DNA from: Bacillota bacterium
Lineage (GTDB): Bacteria > Bacillota > Sulfobacillia > Sulfobacillales > Sulfobacillaceae
DNA length: 32,823 nucleotides
NCBI GenBank assembly: GCA_021797635.1
Contig: JAJZZI010000067.1
Coordinates: 1 to 32,823 of the forward strand
Direction of reading: 5' to 3'
This document shows, piece by piece, positions 1 to 8,708 of this stretch. The first letter of the stretch is position 1. Every line of letters starts with the position of its first letter. The notes under the pieces are model-generated. The model saw only the letters and a list, made by a program, of their open reading frames with translations. It did no database searches and was not told the origin of the DNA. A program made the translations under genes and the position numbers.

Positions 1-146
1 ATCCCACCCACCACCGTCGAACGACGGCAGGTCATTGACTTACCGAATCAACCGGTCATCGTCACCGAACATCAAGGGGAAGTAAAAGCCTGCCCCCACT
101 GTGGCGCGCGGACGCGCGCCCAGTTCCGTGCGACCGGCAGGTCGCA
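1..146 (+). pseudogene. IS66-family transposase (TnpC), N-terminal fragment cut by an intron
   Basis: Reading from base 1, the frame encodes a peptide with ERRQVIDLP, then VIVTEH, then a CPHCGAR zinc-binding motif and TRAQFRATG. This is the pattern of the zinc-finger region near the N-terminus of IS66 transposases, where a V-x-D-L-P segment precedes VTEH and C-x2-C. The gene begins before the window. Its reading continues only a short way into the intron (stop near 265) and no IS66 sequence is visible after the intron. In IS66 this region is normally followed by a DDE catalytic core, absent here, so the piece is not functional by itself. Family assignment is fairly sure; loss of the remainder is seen directly. 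Confidence 0.72.
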
Positions 147-717
147 GTGCTTGTTGGTGCAAGTCCAATCCCTGCTAATTTCTCGTTCATGTGGGGTAGC
201 CGATAGTGGCAGGGTGTCTGGGGTAACCCAGAATCTGGTGGGCCTGAGGCGAATCTCGGGGCCGTAATCTCAGTGAACCGGTGGTGGCCCTCCCTGGGTG
301 ACGAGCCTTCGGAAGACGGGCGAAGTCTACGACTGCGGCGGTTGAATGGGGATGCGCTCCCTGAAGGCGCGAACGGAACGAGCAGCACCGCAGCAGACCC
401 GGGAGGGTGGTTACGGATGGCACCGAGGGAAAGCACTGCGACTGACCCGGTGAGACCCTGTCTGGTCCGGTGGTCGAATGAAGTAGGGCAATGCGACGAC
501 CGCCAATCCCTCACCACTGGGTGGGACAGGGAGTCGGAGACGGGAATAGTAGCGAAGTACCGCACCGGACAACAGAACCGGGCGGGAAGGCGAAGGCCCG
601 TCACTTCGATAGGTTCTAACACGAAGGTGGTCTCTGGCAAGGCGAGATTGGCCACAAGGCCTAGCGACAGCCACGGCCCGAACGGGCCGTCTGGAGCCAC
701 CCATGGAGGAAACGAGG

Positions 718-1935
718 ATGGTAAAGAAATGGTATAGCTTGGCCGACAAGGTCTGGCACCCGAGCAATCTGGCGAAGGCGGCGGCAGCCGTCCTCGCGAA
801 TCACGGCGCGGCAGGACTGGACCATCAAAGTTGCGTGCAGTTCGGCGAGCATCTTGCGGACGAACTGGCCGCCTTGGGCCTCGCCCTGCGCGAACACCGG
901 TACCGGCCGCAACCGGTCCGACGGGTCTATATTCCCAAACCGGGCAAGCCCGACCAGCGGAGGCCATTAGGCATTCCGGCGGTACGGGACCGGGTGGTTC
1001 AGCAGGCCGTGCGCCAGGTTCTCGAACCCATCTGGGAACCGACGTTTAGTGACACGAGCTATGGCTTTCGCCCAGGACGCAGTGCCCATGACGCCGTAAA
1101 CCGGCTGTATGACGCTCTGACCCGCGGTTATCACTGGGTGGTTGATGCGGACATCCAAGATTATTTTGGGTCTATCGACCACACCCTGCTAATCGACCAA
1201 ATCGCCGAACGGGTGTCAGATGGCACGGTGCTCCGATGGCTACGGGATATGCTGCGTGCGGGGGTTCTCGAAGAGGGACAGATACGCCCGACACTAAGGG
1301 GTACACCTCAAGGTGGCGTGGCGAGTCCACTCTTTGGGAATATTTACCTCGACGCGCTGGACCGTGCCATGGAGGTCTTGCCCGAGGTCATCTACCTGAG
1401 GTACGCCGATGATTGGTGCGCGCTTGCGCGCACCCAAGAGGCGGCGGAACAGGCGCTGCAGGTGGCACGCGGCGTGGTCCACGACCGCCTCCATCTGACG
1501 CTGCACCCAGAGAAAACCCGCATCCTGGACGCCCGCGTGACCCCCTTCGATTTTCTCGGGTTTACGTTCTTCTGGACCAACCCGGGGGACACGGGGCGAC
1601 CCTTGTTCGGACCGAAAAGTGCGGCGACCGAGCGTCTCAAGGACCGCGTGCGTGTCCTGACCAGACGTAAGCGCCCGGCGAGCCTGAACATGGTGATTCA
1701 GGACCTTGCTCCCGTCATTCGGGGCTGGGGCCAGTATTTTACCATCAGCCAGCATGGGGAGTATTACCGCCTCGATGCCTGGATTCGGGAACGGTGTCGG
1801 GCCTTCGTCGCCAAACGATGGAATCGGAGTCGAGCGCTCGACCGTGTCTGGACCAATCAGCGTCTAGCCGACTTGGGCCTACCATCTCTCGCCGCCATGC
1901 GACGTAAAGTCCTGGCGCAACCTCCTCGCCCCTGA
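718..1935 (+). CDS. ltrA: Group II intron reverse transcriptase/maturase
   Basis: Intron-encoded protein that helps the intron RNA fold and splice and copies it into DNA at new sites. RT motifs are visible in order: RRPLGIP and YGFRPGRSAHDAV, then VVDADIQDYFGSIDH (first catalytic Asp), RGTPQGGVASPLFGNIYLD, and the catalytic YADDWC at about residue 229, then LHPEKTR and DFLGFTF. A maturase (X) region with RGWGQYF follows. The protein stops near residue 405 without a C-terminal HNH domain. An ATG at 703 is in frame, but GGAGG at 705-709 sits 8 bases before the ATG at 718, so 718 is preferred. The frame is intact, so the intron may be active. No partner gene is needed; it acts on its own host RNA. 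Confidence 0.92.
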   Translation: MVKKWYSLADKVWHPSNLAKAAAAVLANHGAAGLDHQSCVQFGEHLADELAALGLALREHRYRPQPVRRVYIPKPGKPDQRRPLGIPAVRDRVVQQAVRQVLEPIWEPTFSDTSYGFRPGRSAHDAVNRLYDALTRGYHWVVDADIQDYFGSIDHTLLIDQIAERVSDGTVLRWLRDMLRAGVLEEGQIRPTLRGTPQGGVASPLFGNIYLDALDRAMEVLPEVIYLRYADDWCALARTQEAAEQALQVARGVVHDRLHLTLHPEKTRILDARVTPFDFLGFTFFWTNPGDTGRPLFGPKSAATERLKDRVRVLTRRKRPASLNMVIQDLAPVIRGWGQYFTISQHGEYYRLDAWIRERCRAFVAKRWNRSRALDRVWTNQRLADLGLPSLAAMRRKVLAQPPRP

Positions 1936-1954
1936 CGGGGCAACTATCGTCGGA

Positions 1955-2027
1955 GAGCCGGATGTGGGAAAACCACAAGTCCGGTTCGATGAGGGGACGG
2001 GGTTCGTAAGAACCCCTCCTACTCTAC
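1955..2027 (+). ncRNA. Group II intron domains V and VI
   Basis: Domain V is the catalytic hairpin: GAGCCGGATGTGGG pairs with CCACAAGTCCGGTTC across a GAAAA-type turn (1955-1987). Domain VI contains the stem GGGGTTC-GTAA-GAACCCC (1999-2016) and an unpaired A at 2021 between TCC and CTC, seven bases from the proposed 3' end, a normal position for the lariat branch point. It lies directly after the stop of the maturase gene. The fold was paired by hand and not computed. Confidence 0.8.
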
Positions 2028-2658
2028 CACAGGCCGTTTTCACTGGACGGCCCCTCGTATTCCCCGATCCATCCAACCCCCTTTTTGGTTGGCCGGGGGC
2101 ACCGCCTTTGCGGTCTGGTCGGTCACGGCCTTCTTCATGTCCCTCGCGCCAAGCTACGTTATGACGCTACTCCATGTGAACAACCTCGCTGTCGCGGGCG
2201 GGGTGGTCTTTTTGATGCTCGCCTGCGCGTCGGTAACCCAATTGGTGACGCGCGGGATCTCACCTCGTTGGGCTATGCCCATCGGACTCGCGCTGATCGT
2301 ATTGGCCGTCTTCGGTCTACTCTGGGCGGTGCCTGCCCACGCCCTCTGGATGGTGGTGGTGAGCACCGTTTTGTCGGGGATCGGGCAAGGAACCGCGTTT
2401 TTAGGGAGTATGACCACGGTGACTCGGGTGGCGCCCCCGAGGGATACAGCCAGGGTGGTTTCAAGCTTCTATGTGGTGGTCTACTGCGGCGTCGGAGCAC
2501 CCGTACTGGGCCTGGGTCTCGTCGCCCAACGGATCGGCCTCTATGGAGCCATGTTGTATTATGCCGCCTTTATCGCTATCGTGGCCTCAGGTGTCTTGAT
2601 CGGGTTATGGGTGTGGCGCAAAGGGGTGCGCGCCGCCCTAGAAAGCCTCTCTGCGTAG
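2028..2658 (+). pseudogene. MFS transporter, C-terminal half (5' part missing)
   Basis: The frame runs open from the intron's 3' end, reading GRFHWTAPRIPRSIQPPFWLAGG, then about five hydrophobic segments including VVFLMLACASVTQLV, LIVLAVFGLLWAV and AAFIAIVASGVLIGL. This is the character of the second six-helix bundle of a major facilitator transporter: a short polar linker with P-R-x-P, then TM7 onward. The first half and start codon are absent; the intron and an IS66 piece occupy that place. TTG at 2089 could serve as a start but lies inside TM7. The ArsR-type regulator gene begins 30 bases after its stop, an arrangement common for repressor-controlled exporters. Substrate unknown. Confidence 0.7.
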
Positions 2659-2688
2659 TGCCAAATCCAGGAAGGTAGGGATGTTTCC

Positions 2689-3378
2689 ATGAGCGATCCG
2701 GAATTGCACACGGTCGCGGCTCTGATGGGTGACCCTTCCCGGGCCACGATGCTGATCCACCTGATGGGCGGTCGCCGGGTCCCTGCGTCTGATCTGGCCC
2801 GGGCGGCCCAGATTTCCCCGGCCACGGCAAGCGAACATTTGGCGAAGCTCGTGGCTGGGGGATTGATTCAGGGGCGGCGCCACGGTCGCCACCGCTATTA
2901 TGCGTTGGCCAGTCCCGAGGTGGCCCGGGTCGTGGAGGGACTGTTAAGCTTGGCCCCGGCGGAGCCCGTGCGGTCGCTCCGGAGCTCGGTGCGCCAGGCG
3001 CAACTTCGTGCAGCCCGAACGTGTTATGATCATTTGGCGGGAGTTCTGAGCATGCAAATCACGGAATCGTTGATCGCGCACGGGTGGCTGACCTTCGACT
3101 GCATCCAGGAGGCGATGACCCTCACTGGTGGAGGACGGGACCAGGCCGCACGCTGGGGCTGGGACCTCGACCCGCGCCGACGGATGCCTTTGGTGCGCCC
3201 CTGCCTTGACTGGAGTGAACGCCGGTATCATGTAGCCGGTCAAGTGGGTCGATCCGTGGCCACGTGGCTGTTCGACCAAGGATGGGTTGTCCGGGGATCG
3301 GCTGATCGGGTGGTGTTAGTAACCGAGACGGGACAGCATGCTTTGGCCGAGTACTTCGGGTTCGGGTGGACGCCCTAA
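2689..3378 (+). CDS. ArsR-type winged-helix transcriptional regulator with C-terminal domain
   Basis: A 229-residue DNA-binding protein. The first about 80 residues form the ArsR-like winged helix: LMGDPSRATMLIHLM, then ASDLARAAQISPATASEHLAKLVAGGLI (recognition helix) and the wing GRRHGRHRYYALAS. The remaining 150 residues form an extension found in some longer ArsR-like regulators and carry a C-YDHLAG motif (residues about 109-115) and RPCLDWSERRYHVAGQVG near 180-197. Cysteines and histidines there could bind metal or another ligand, but this is inference. It follows a truncated MFS transporter gene by 30 bases, so its former target may be that broken exporter. AGGG lies eight bases before the ATG. 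Confidence 0.8.
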   Translation: MSDPELHTVAALMGDPSRATMLIHLMGGRRVPASDLARAAQISPATASEHLAKLVAGGLIQGRRHGRHRYYALASPEVARVVEGLLSLAPAEPVRSLRSSVRQAQLRAARTCYDHLAGVLSMQITESLIAHGWLTFDCIQEAMTLTGGGRDQAARWGWDLDPRRRMPLVRPCLDWSERRYHVAGQVGRSVATWLFDQGWVVRGSADRVVLVTETGQHALAEYFGFGWTP

Positions 3379-3777
3379 TCCCATCACCTCGGGAGCGGCC
3401 AGTTGGGTGAAGGAGAACGCGGTGCCAAACGGCCATTTGTGACCTCACGCGGTTTTTCTAACCGGGTTATGACAAGAAAATGATTTGAAAACGTGAGGGT
3501 GCGTTGAGTCCAGCCGCGAGTGGAAGACTAGAATCCGCCCCATGGCATTTACCCCGACCGAGTCGCGTTCGTCACAAAAGTCCCTGCATGTGGCATCGGA
3601 GAGCCGCTATTACAAGCGGAGGAAGTTCCAGTTGACGCCGATGGAAGACGGTGATGTCCATCAAATGCGACAACCGCGCCCAATCGCCCCGACATTCACG
3701 TTCATGTGTTTGTCGGGGCTTAAACACACAGCAAGTGCCAAAGTCGCCGAGTTGGCCCCCACGTGATGTGGTGTGGT
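3379..3777. other. Intergenic stretch without a recognisable gene
   Basis: About 400 bases after the ArsR-type gene. Short open frames exist on both strands (for example plus 3542-3766), but none shows a ribosome binding site with a family-like protein pattern. No rho-independent terminator with a T-run is evident. The stretch leads into the perfect inverted repeat at 3778. Confidence 0.5.
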
Positions 3778-3824
3778 CGCCATGAATCAATCCTCGTTCC
3801 TCGAAGCGGGATTGATTCATGGCG
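3778..3824. repeat. Perfect 16-bp inverted repeat with 15-base loop
   Basis: CGCCATGAATCAATCC (3778-3793) is the exact reverse complement of GGATTGATTCATGGCG (3809-3824). The loop between (TCGTTCCTCGAAGCG) can pair further, TTC with GAA. No T-run follows on either side, so an ordinary terminator is unlikely. Possibilities are a transposon-end hairpin, a recombination site or a regulator's operator. It lies immediately before a decayed coding stretch; the ATG within the right arm opens a short frame beginning MAREWYALIPERS. Confidence 0.85.
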
Positions 3825-3899
3825 AGAGAATGGTACGCGTTGATCCCTGAGCGCTCTATCTGAGGATTTGGCTTATTCGATGATATTCCGACTGATGGA

Positions 3900-4095
3900 G
3901 AGGGGCTTCTCTATCAGCTGATGGTGTCAAGCGGCTCGTCGTTCAGAATCGACCGCCCCATGGCACCCAGGTGATCGTTGACGAGTTTCGCGCGAGGATC
4001 CCCATTTCAGCGAGCGCATTGACGAATGGCGTCACCGCTATCGTTGGAGGGATGCTATTAATCTCTATCGACGTTCTGGAAGTCGCAAGCCCTAG
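3900..4095 (+). pseudogene. Decayed coding remnant of unknown family
   Basis: Two plus-strand frames read like protein. One gives VKRLVVQNRPPHGTQVIVDEFRA (from 3926). After a frameshift near 3990-3997 the other gives EDPHFSERIDEWRHRYRW, then RDAINLYRRSGSRKP ending at TAG 4093-4095. The second peptide is rich in Arg, Trp and Tyr and looks like a genuine C-terminus. The stop shares CTAG with the stop of the convergent nitroreductase gene, as often seen for neighbouring real genes. No family was recognised. No intact start is seen, so it is called a relic. Confidence 0.4.
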
Positions 4096-4577
4096 GGCAG
4101 CTCGGTGATTTTTTCCGCGACCGGCTTTCGCGGTCTGGCCAGGGGCACCTCTTCGGGATATCCAAGGGCGATGACGGCAATTACCGCTCGGTCCTCGGGG
4201 ATCCCCAGAACTTCACGTCCATGTGCGGAATACCCGATGGATGCCCAGCGCGCGCCAGCACCGGCGGAAAATGCAGCCAAGGCCAGGTTTTGAGCGAAAC
4301 ACGCCACCGAGACGATGTTTTCGTCGGTTTCCTCCTGGCTTCTCCCCGGGGCGGCCAACAACGCTAGGACCACGGGAGCCCCGCCGAAGTCGGCAGCATG
4401 GTGCAGTTGCTTTCGGGTCTCAGGACCAATCCTTAGAATTTCCCAGGGCTCGGTCAATCGATGGTTGGGAGCAAAGGTGGCCGCCTCAAGCCATTCTTCT
4501 AGTTCGCTCTGGGGAATCGGATCGGGTTTAAAGCGCTTGATATTTCTTCTGCCAGCAATGGCTTCGAGCACAGTCAT
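4092..4577 (-). CDS. Nitroreductase-family FMN-dependent oxidoreductase
   Basis: A 161-residue protein of the nitroreductase superfamily, which uses FMN and NAD(P)H to reduce nitro compounds, quinones or enones. Near the N-terminus AIAGRRNIKRFKPDPIP carries the R-R-x-(I/S)-x-R-x-F pattern that contacts the FMN phosphate; APNHRLTEPWEILRI matches the usual APSxxNxQPW segment. VACFAQNLALAAFSAGAGARWAS corresponds to the conserved helix before the glycine-rich part, and ALGYPEEVP is the typical C-terminal motif. An ATG at 4598 is in frame, but GAAGGAG is placed nine bases before the ATG at 4577, so the shorter start is chosen. It is monocistronic here; physiological substrate unknown. Confidence 0.85.
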   Translation of the reverse strand: MTVLEAIAGRRNIKRFKPDPIPQSELEEWLEAATFAPNHRLTEPWEILRIGPETRKQLHHAADFGGAPVVLALLAAPGRSQEETDENIVSVACFAQNLALAAFSAGAGARWASIGYSAHGREVLGIPEDRAVIAVIALGYPEEVPLARPRKPVAEKITELP

Positions 4578-5005
4578 CAGTAACCACTCCTTCAACATGA
4601 TGCTTTAACTATACACGGTCGGCGACCGGGAACACGGGGGGAGCCCTAAATTCCGCGACCTGCTAAGGAACCCCTGGGCCATCGTTTCCCGAAGCGTCAC
4701 ACCCGTTGGGCTGGCATTCGCGCTGAGGGATACGACCGATGGAGGTCGGCACCTCAACGCGACTCAAGGAGAAATTCGCATTCACGACGACGTCTTTCGT
4801 CTAGAGAGACGGGCTCAAAAATCTTTTTTGATAATGGGGTCCCCTTACTAGCCACCGATGGGATCGTGTCGTAAGTCGCCAAGCTCACATCACATCTTAC
4901 CCCGCTAACCGCTCTTCGGTGTCGGATCCTAACCAAAGACACAGCATGTTGCACGTGCCTTCGCCTTTAATCTGACGACTCGAAAGCGGCAGTGGGTAAC
5001 GATCA
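4578..5005. other. Intergenic region between nitroreductase and MFS genes
   Basis: About 430 bases. On the reverse strand TATAGT lies about 35 bases before the nitroreductase start and could be a -10 box, but no good -35 accompanies it. Short open frames (for example minus 4754-4954) have no recognisable protein pattern. No RNA gene or mobile element is seen. Confidence 0.4.
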
Positions 5006-6240
5006 TTAACGGTGCGACGCGGTGATGATGAGCGCCATGATGATGTAGCCTATCCCGACACTTAGAGTTAGATAGACGAAACGCGTCCCCACCTGCGTCA
5101 TGAGGTAGCCCGCTAACAGCAAACTAATCCGGTCCCCCCGGTGACTGTCAGCCGGACCGCGGCACTGGCACGGCCTCGAATCGTGTGCGGCACCACCCGT
5201 TGAAACATGGCACCAAACGCTACGTTCTGCAGCGCAAGAGCAAAGGATGCGGTGCCCATGGCGACGAACATTATGATCAACGTGGAGCTTTCCGCGACGA
5301 ATCCTATGGCTATTCCAAAGACGTCCAAGGAGAATACCCAGATGCGCCATAGGGCAACGCGTTGACTGACCTTGGCAGCAATCCGTGCCGCGATAATTCC
5401 TCCAGTTCCCATGGACGCTTCCAATATTCCAAAGTCTCGAGCCCCCCCGTGCAAGACGAGTTTGCTAAAGGTGACGCTGAATATCGCGAGCGGAGCCCCG
5501 ACAAAATCCATCAGAGCGCTAATGGAGAGATAAGCGCGTAAGGCTTTTCGTTCCCACAAAAATCGTACTCCGCTGGTCATGTCGGTCCAAAACGCTCGCC
5601 AGCCCTGGCCGGAAGAGGCCTGAAGATCTGGTATGGGTATCATGCTGAGCGCACACGCCGAGAGGAAAAATAAAATTCCATCCAGCAACACGGCATGGTC
5701 AGGATGAATGATACTGACTACCAAACCGCCCAAGCCATATCCTACCCACTGCAGCAGTTCGCCACCGGCACCAAACCATCCGTTGGCAGGCACGAGGTCT
5801 TGCTCCGGGTTGGCCACCATGTGCGAAAAGATGGCTTCACTGGCCGGGCCGAATATCTGCCCACAGAGACTTAACAGGAGGTTGGCCCCGATCAACAAGA
5901 ACGGACTCGCGTGGCCTGCGATCATCCGCAACGCCACGGAAATCGTGATTCCCCCTCGAAAGAGATCTAAGGTGATCAAAATGCGCTTTTTAGGCAATCG
6001 ATCAGCGAGCGTTGCGAGGGGCTGAGAGGTAATTAACGGAGCGAAACGGGTTAACGCAGGAAGAATGGCCAGGTCGAGCGGAGAGCCTGTTTTGACCAGA
6101 TACCACATCGCGGCCATCATGAAGAGAACATCGCCCAAGCCGGAAACGATTCGACCGGACCAGAACACCATAAACGTCATCTGGCGCAATAGGTTCCCGT
6201 ACGTGGACGTGAGTGCGATGGGTTCGCGTGGTTGGGCCAT
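5006..6240 (-). pseudogene. MFS exporter (EntS-like, MFS_3 type) with a C-terminal frameshift
   Basis: The main frame (6240 down to 5113, 375 residues) has the features of a major facilitator exporter: FWSGRIVSGLGDVLFMMAAMWYLV as TM1-2, then LATLADRLPKKRILI as the A-loop, GANLLLSLCGQIFGPASEAIFSHMV, and RGRASAAVRLTV before TM11. It then ends abruptly in GLVCC-stop. A second frame continues as DRISLLLAGYLMTQVGTRF, then VYLTLSVGIGYIIMALIITASHR and a stop at 5006, which supplies the missing last two helices. One extra base in the run of six Cs at 5134-5139 would join them into a normal protein of about 417 residues. Either a real homopolymer frameshift or a sequencing error. GAGG lies six bases before the ATG. 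Confidence 0.78.
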
Positions 6241-6370
6241 CTCTCATGCCTCTATCCGATGAAATGTTGGTGGTAAGCAGCAAAGCAATGAACCCATTAT
6301 GCAACTATCGACGTAGAGCCCACCTCATCCCGATGGGTCCCGTGGCAAGAGGTCAGCCGGGCCTGAGGGC

Positions 6371-7675
6371 CTACGGCTTGGCTGGAGCGATAAGGGTCGA
6401 AATAGGCCGGGCAAACATCATTCCTCCGCGGGTGCTAAGGAAAATGGTGTTGCCCACGACAAACGGCACACCGGGCATAAAGCCTCCCCCAGGAAATTGG
6501 ATCGTCTTGAGTAGTTTCCCGTTGGTCGCATTCAGCACGAACAGTTTCCCAGAGTTATCACCGACCAACAGGCGTTGGCCGATAATCACGGGAGCTTGCG
6601 CAATTTGCTGGCCCGCGAGCGGATTAGACCAAAGCACGTTGCCCGTCTTGGGGTTTATGGCGTAGACGGCGTTAGAAATCGAACTTCCGGCATAAAGCGC
6701 GCTTGGGGTGAGAAGGGGCACACCGGATTCGAACAGCGGGCCACTCGTTGGCCGAACCCCAAACCCGATGCGGCTGGACCAGGTAAGCTTGCCCGTCGAT
6801 TGGTTAAAGGCCAGCAACATCGCCGCGGACTGTCCCTGGTCGTCGTAGACGGCGCCGATGTATACCTGTCCGTTGCCGACGACGGGGGGATCGTCGTCGA
6901 GCCCCGCCACGGCCCGGGTGTGCGTCGCCCAACTGACGGTCATGGTGTTTAGATTGATGGCATACATGGTGTAGGGAAAGGCGCCTCCAAAATATGCCGT
7001 GTGCCCCACCACCGTCGGTGACGACATACTGACATAACTTGGAATGGCCAGCGATCGCATCACGTGGCCGCTTTCGGGCGACAGCTCCAGGACCTGGTCC
7101 GCGCCATTGGCCACAAAAAGGCCCTGCTGGTGAAGCACGAAGGTGGGCATATCTTCACCTGCCGTGTTGTAGACCCACTGGGTGACGCCAGTTCTTGCAT
7201 TGACTGCCACAACCTGGTTCAAACCGGTTCCGCGCAGATCAGGATGGGACACCACCGGAACGGCCGGGAACTTATTATTGCCGAGACCGAAAAAAAGCGT
7301 GCCGTGATCATAGATAGGGCTGTTCATCATCTGGTTGGCAAAGGGATGAAACCACAAGACATGGCCATTGACCGGGTTGATGGCGGCGGCACCATAGGGA
7401 GGCTTGGAGGTGTCGCCGTAGAGGACACCGTCAATGACTGCGGGATCCATGATCGCGGGGCCTTTTAATGTCCAGTCAGCCGTGAAGCCCCGGTTAGATC
7501 CCGTTTCGATCACTTGGTTATGATCGCCATTCAAGCCAAACTCATTCAAATACGTCGTGCCGGTGGGTGCATTATCAGCTAGGGCTAAGGGCAGGGGCCC
7601 GGCAGCAAAGACGAGTAGGGTGACCGCTACGAACAGTGAAGCCATCGGAAATAACTTTTGGCGTATGCAAAACAT
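6371..7675 (-). CDS. Secreted PQQ-like beta-propeller protein
   Basis: A 434-residue protein with an N-terminal Sec signal (positive start MFCIRQK, hydrophobic VAVTLLVFAAGPLPLALA, cleavage after about residue 33). The mature part consists of repeated blades of the pyrroloquinoline-quinone-like type: (V/A)xNxxTGxxxW appears as INPVNGHVLW, VNARTGVTQWVY, FNQSTGKLTW, INPKTGNVLW and LNATNGKLLK, each preceded by a V-x-G-x-x-(Y/F/L) strand. Such proteins may bind a quinone cofactor or serve as scaffolds; no dehydrogenase catalytic residues were confirmed, so enzymatic function is open. GGGGAG lies eight bases before the ATG. It stands alone, upstream of a possibly separately regulated MFS gene on the same strand (130-base gap). 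Confidence 0.8.
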   Translation of the reverse strand: MFCIRQKLFPMASLFVAVTLLVFAAGPLPLALADNAPTGTTYLNEFGLNGDHNQVIETGSNRGFTADWTLKGPAIMDPAVIDGVLYGDTSKPPYGAAAINPVNGHVLWFHPFANQMMNSPIYDHGTLFFGLGNNKFPAVPVVSHPDLRGTGLNQVVAVNARTGVTQWVYNTAGEDMPTFVLHQQGLFVANGADQVLELSPESGHVMRSLAIPSYVSMSSPTVVGHTAYFGGAFPYTMYAINLNTMTVSWATHTRAVAGLDDDPPVVGNGQVYIGAVYDDQGQSAAMLLAFNQSTGKLTWSSRIGFGVRPTSGPLFESGVPLLTPSALYAGSSISNAVYAINPKTGNVLWSNPLAGQQIAQAPVIIGQRLLVGDNSGKLFVLNATNGKLLKTIQFPGGGFMPGVPFVVGNTIFLSTRGGMMFARPISTLIAPAKP

Positions 7676-7898
7676 GACCAGCGCTCCCCTGAGGGACTAT
7701 TTGACAGAGTGCTTACACAAACCCAACCCGATTTCCTGCTAAATTTCTCCTGGCTTAGAAAATTCAGCTTGTCAGGCCAGTTCTCATCCATCACACTGAA
7801 CCACATGGAGGCAGTATGTCGAAGGTGCGTTAGCACCATCCTTGCCCTAAAGAACGGGAAAACGTATAGAGATTCTGTGAAAATGAGGAGTGGTCTAG

Positions 7899-8708
7899 TT
7901 GCGAACGACGCATTTGGTGGTTGGAGCCTCGGGTCAGGTGGGCAGCCATCTGTTAAGTGAGCTGCAAAATTTGGGTGACCGGTGTTTAGGAACCTACCAT
8001 CGCCGCAGTCGACCAGGGCTTATTCCTTTGGACTTGGAACATTCCGATGGCATTCACGCGCTGCTTGCGGCCGAGATGCCGTCGGTGGTGTGGATGCCAG
8101 CGGCTCTGCCTGACGTGGATCTCTGCGAGCGCGAGCCTGAACTTAGCCACCGCATCAACGTGGGAGCCGTTTCGACCTTGGCCGAAGCGTCCCGTCGAAT
8201 CGGGGCCCGGTTCGTCTTTTATTCGACGGACTATGTCTTCGATGGGACGCACGGTCCCTACTTTGAGGAGGATGCGGCCCACCCCCTACAAGTATATGGT
8301 CGGCACAAACTCGAGGCGGAAACCTGGCTGCTCGAGCATCTGAAGGAAGTCCTCATTATTCGCACCGCCTGGGTCTACAGCCAGGAGGCTAACCCCCGAA
8401 ACTTCATCTACCGCATTGAACAGCAATTGCAGTCGGGCAACATGCTCAAGGCTGCCACCGATCAGGTGTCCACACCCACCGAAGCTCAAGACCTAGCAAA
8501 ACGGTCCATTCAAGCGGTCCGTGAGGGGATGACGCAAATTTTGCATGTCGTCGGGCCAAATCGCCTGAGTCGCTATGACTGGACGGTCGCCCTGGCCCAA
8601 CAATTTGGCTATAGTTCGGAAGTGGTTCAACCGGTTTTAACAGAGAGCATTGGGCTTTTGGCGGCCCGCCCCTTAAATGGAGGGCTGGCGACGCGCTACT
8701 CCAGATGA
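7899..8708 (+). CDS. RmlD-like NAD(P)-dependent sugar-nucleotide reductase
   Basis: A 269-residue short-chain reductase resembling dTDP-4-dehydrorhamnose reductase (RmlD). The Rossmann motif GASGQVG lies at residues 9-15. PAALPDVDLCEREPELSHRINV is the typical segment in which nucleotide sugars bind, followed by FYSTDYVFDGTHGPYFEED, matching the RmlD S-T-D-Y-V-F-D-G signature. The catalytic Tyr-Lys pair is YGRHK. No ATG opens the frame; TTG at 7899 has GAGGAG (7885-7890) eight bases before it. The expected role is making or trimming a deoxy-sugar nucleotide, possibly the donor for the flagellar glycosyltransferases that follow, but the remaining rml genes are not in the window. Confidence 0.85.
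   Translation: MRTTHLVVGASGQVGSHLLSELQNLGDRCLGTYHRRSRPGLIPLDLEHSDGIHALLAAEMPSVVWMPAALPDVDLCEREPELSHRINVGAVSTLAEASRRIGARFVFYSTDYVFDGTHGPYFEEDAAHPLQVYGRHKLEAETWLLEHLKEVLIIRTAWVYSQEANPRNFIYRIEQQLQSGNMLKAATDQVSTPTEAQDLAKRSIQAVREGMTQILHVVGPNRLSRYDWTVALAQQFGYSSEVVQPVLTESIGLLAARPLNGGLATRYSR

Larger units (their letters stand above)
147..2027 (+). mobile_element. Group II intron (class C-like) with internal reverse transcriptase gene
   Basis: A ribozyme retroelement: the RNA self-splices and, with its encoded protein, reinserts by target-primed reverse transcription. The 5' end is placed at GTGC (147), the usual GUGYG-like start. Domain I follows, with the stem GTTGG-TGCAAGT-CCAAT near 154-170. The protein gene lies in domain IV. 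Domain V (about 1955-1987) and a domain VI hairpin with a candidate branch A at 2021 close the element, ending in AC at 2027. Just before the 5' end is a perfect hairpin (GCGACC 130-135, GGTCGC 140-145), as expected for class C introns, which insert after stem-loops. The protein lacks an HNH endonuclease domain, also typical of class C. Boundaries may be off by a few bases. Confidence 0.85.

Noticed and set aside
62-967. Long reverse-strand open frame over the intron RNA
   Set aside because: Low-complexity Arg/Pro/Ser composition opposite the structured intron RNA, a shadow of GC-rich sequence.
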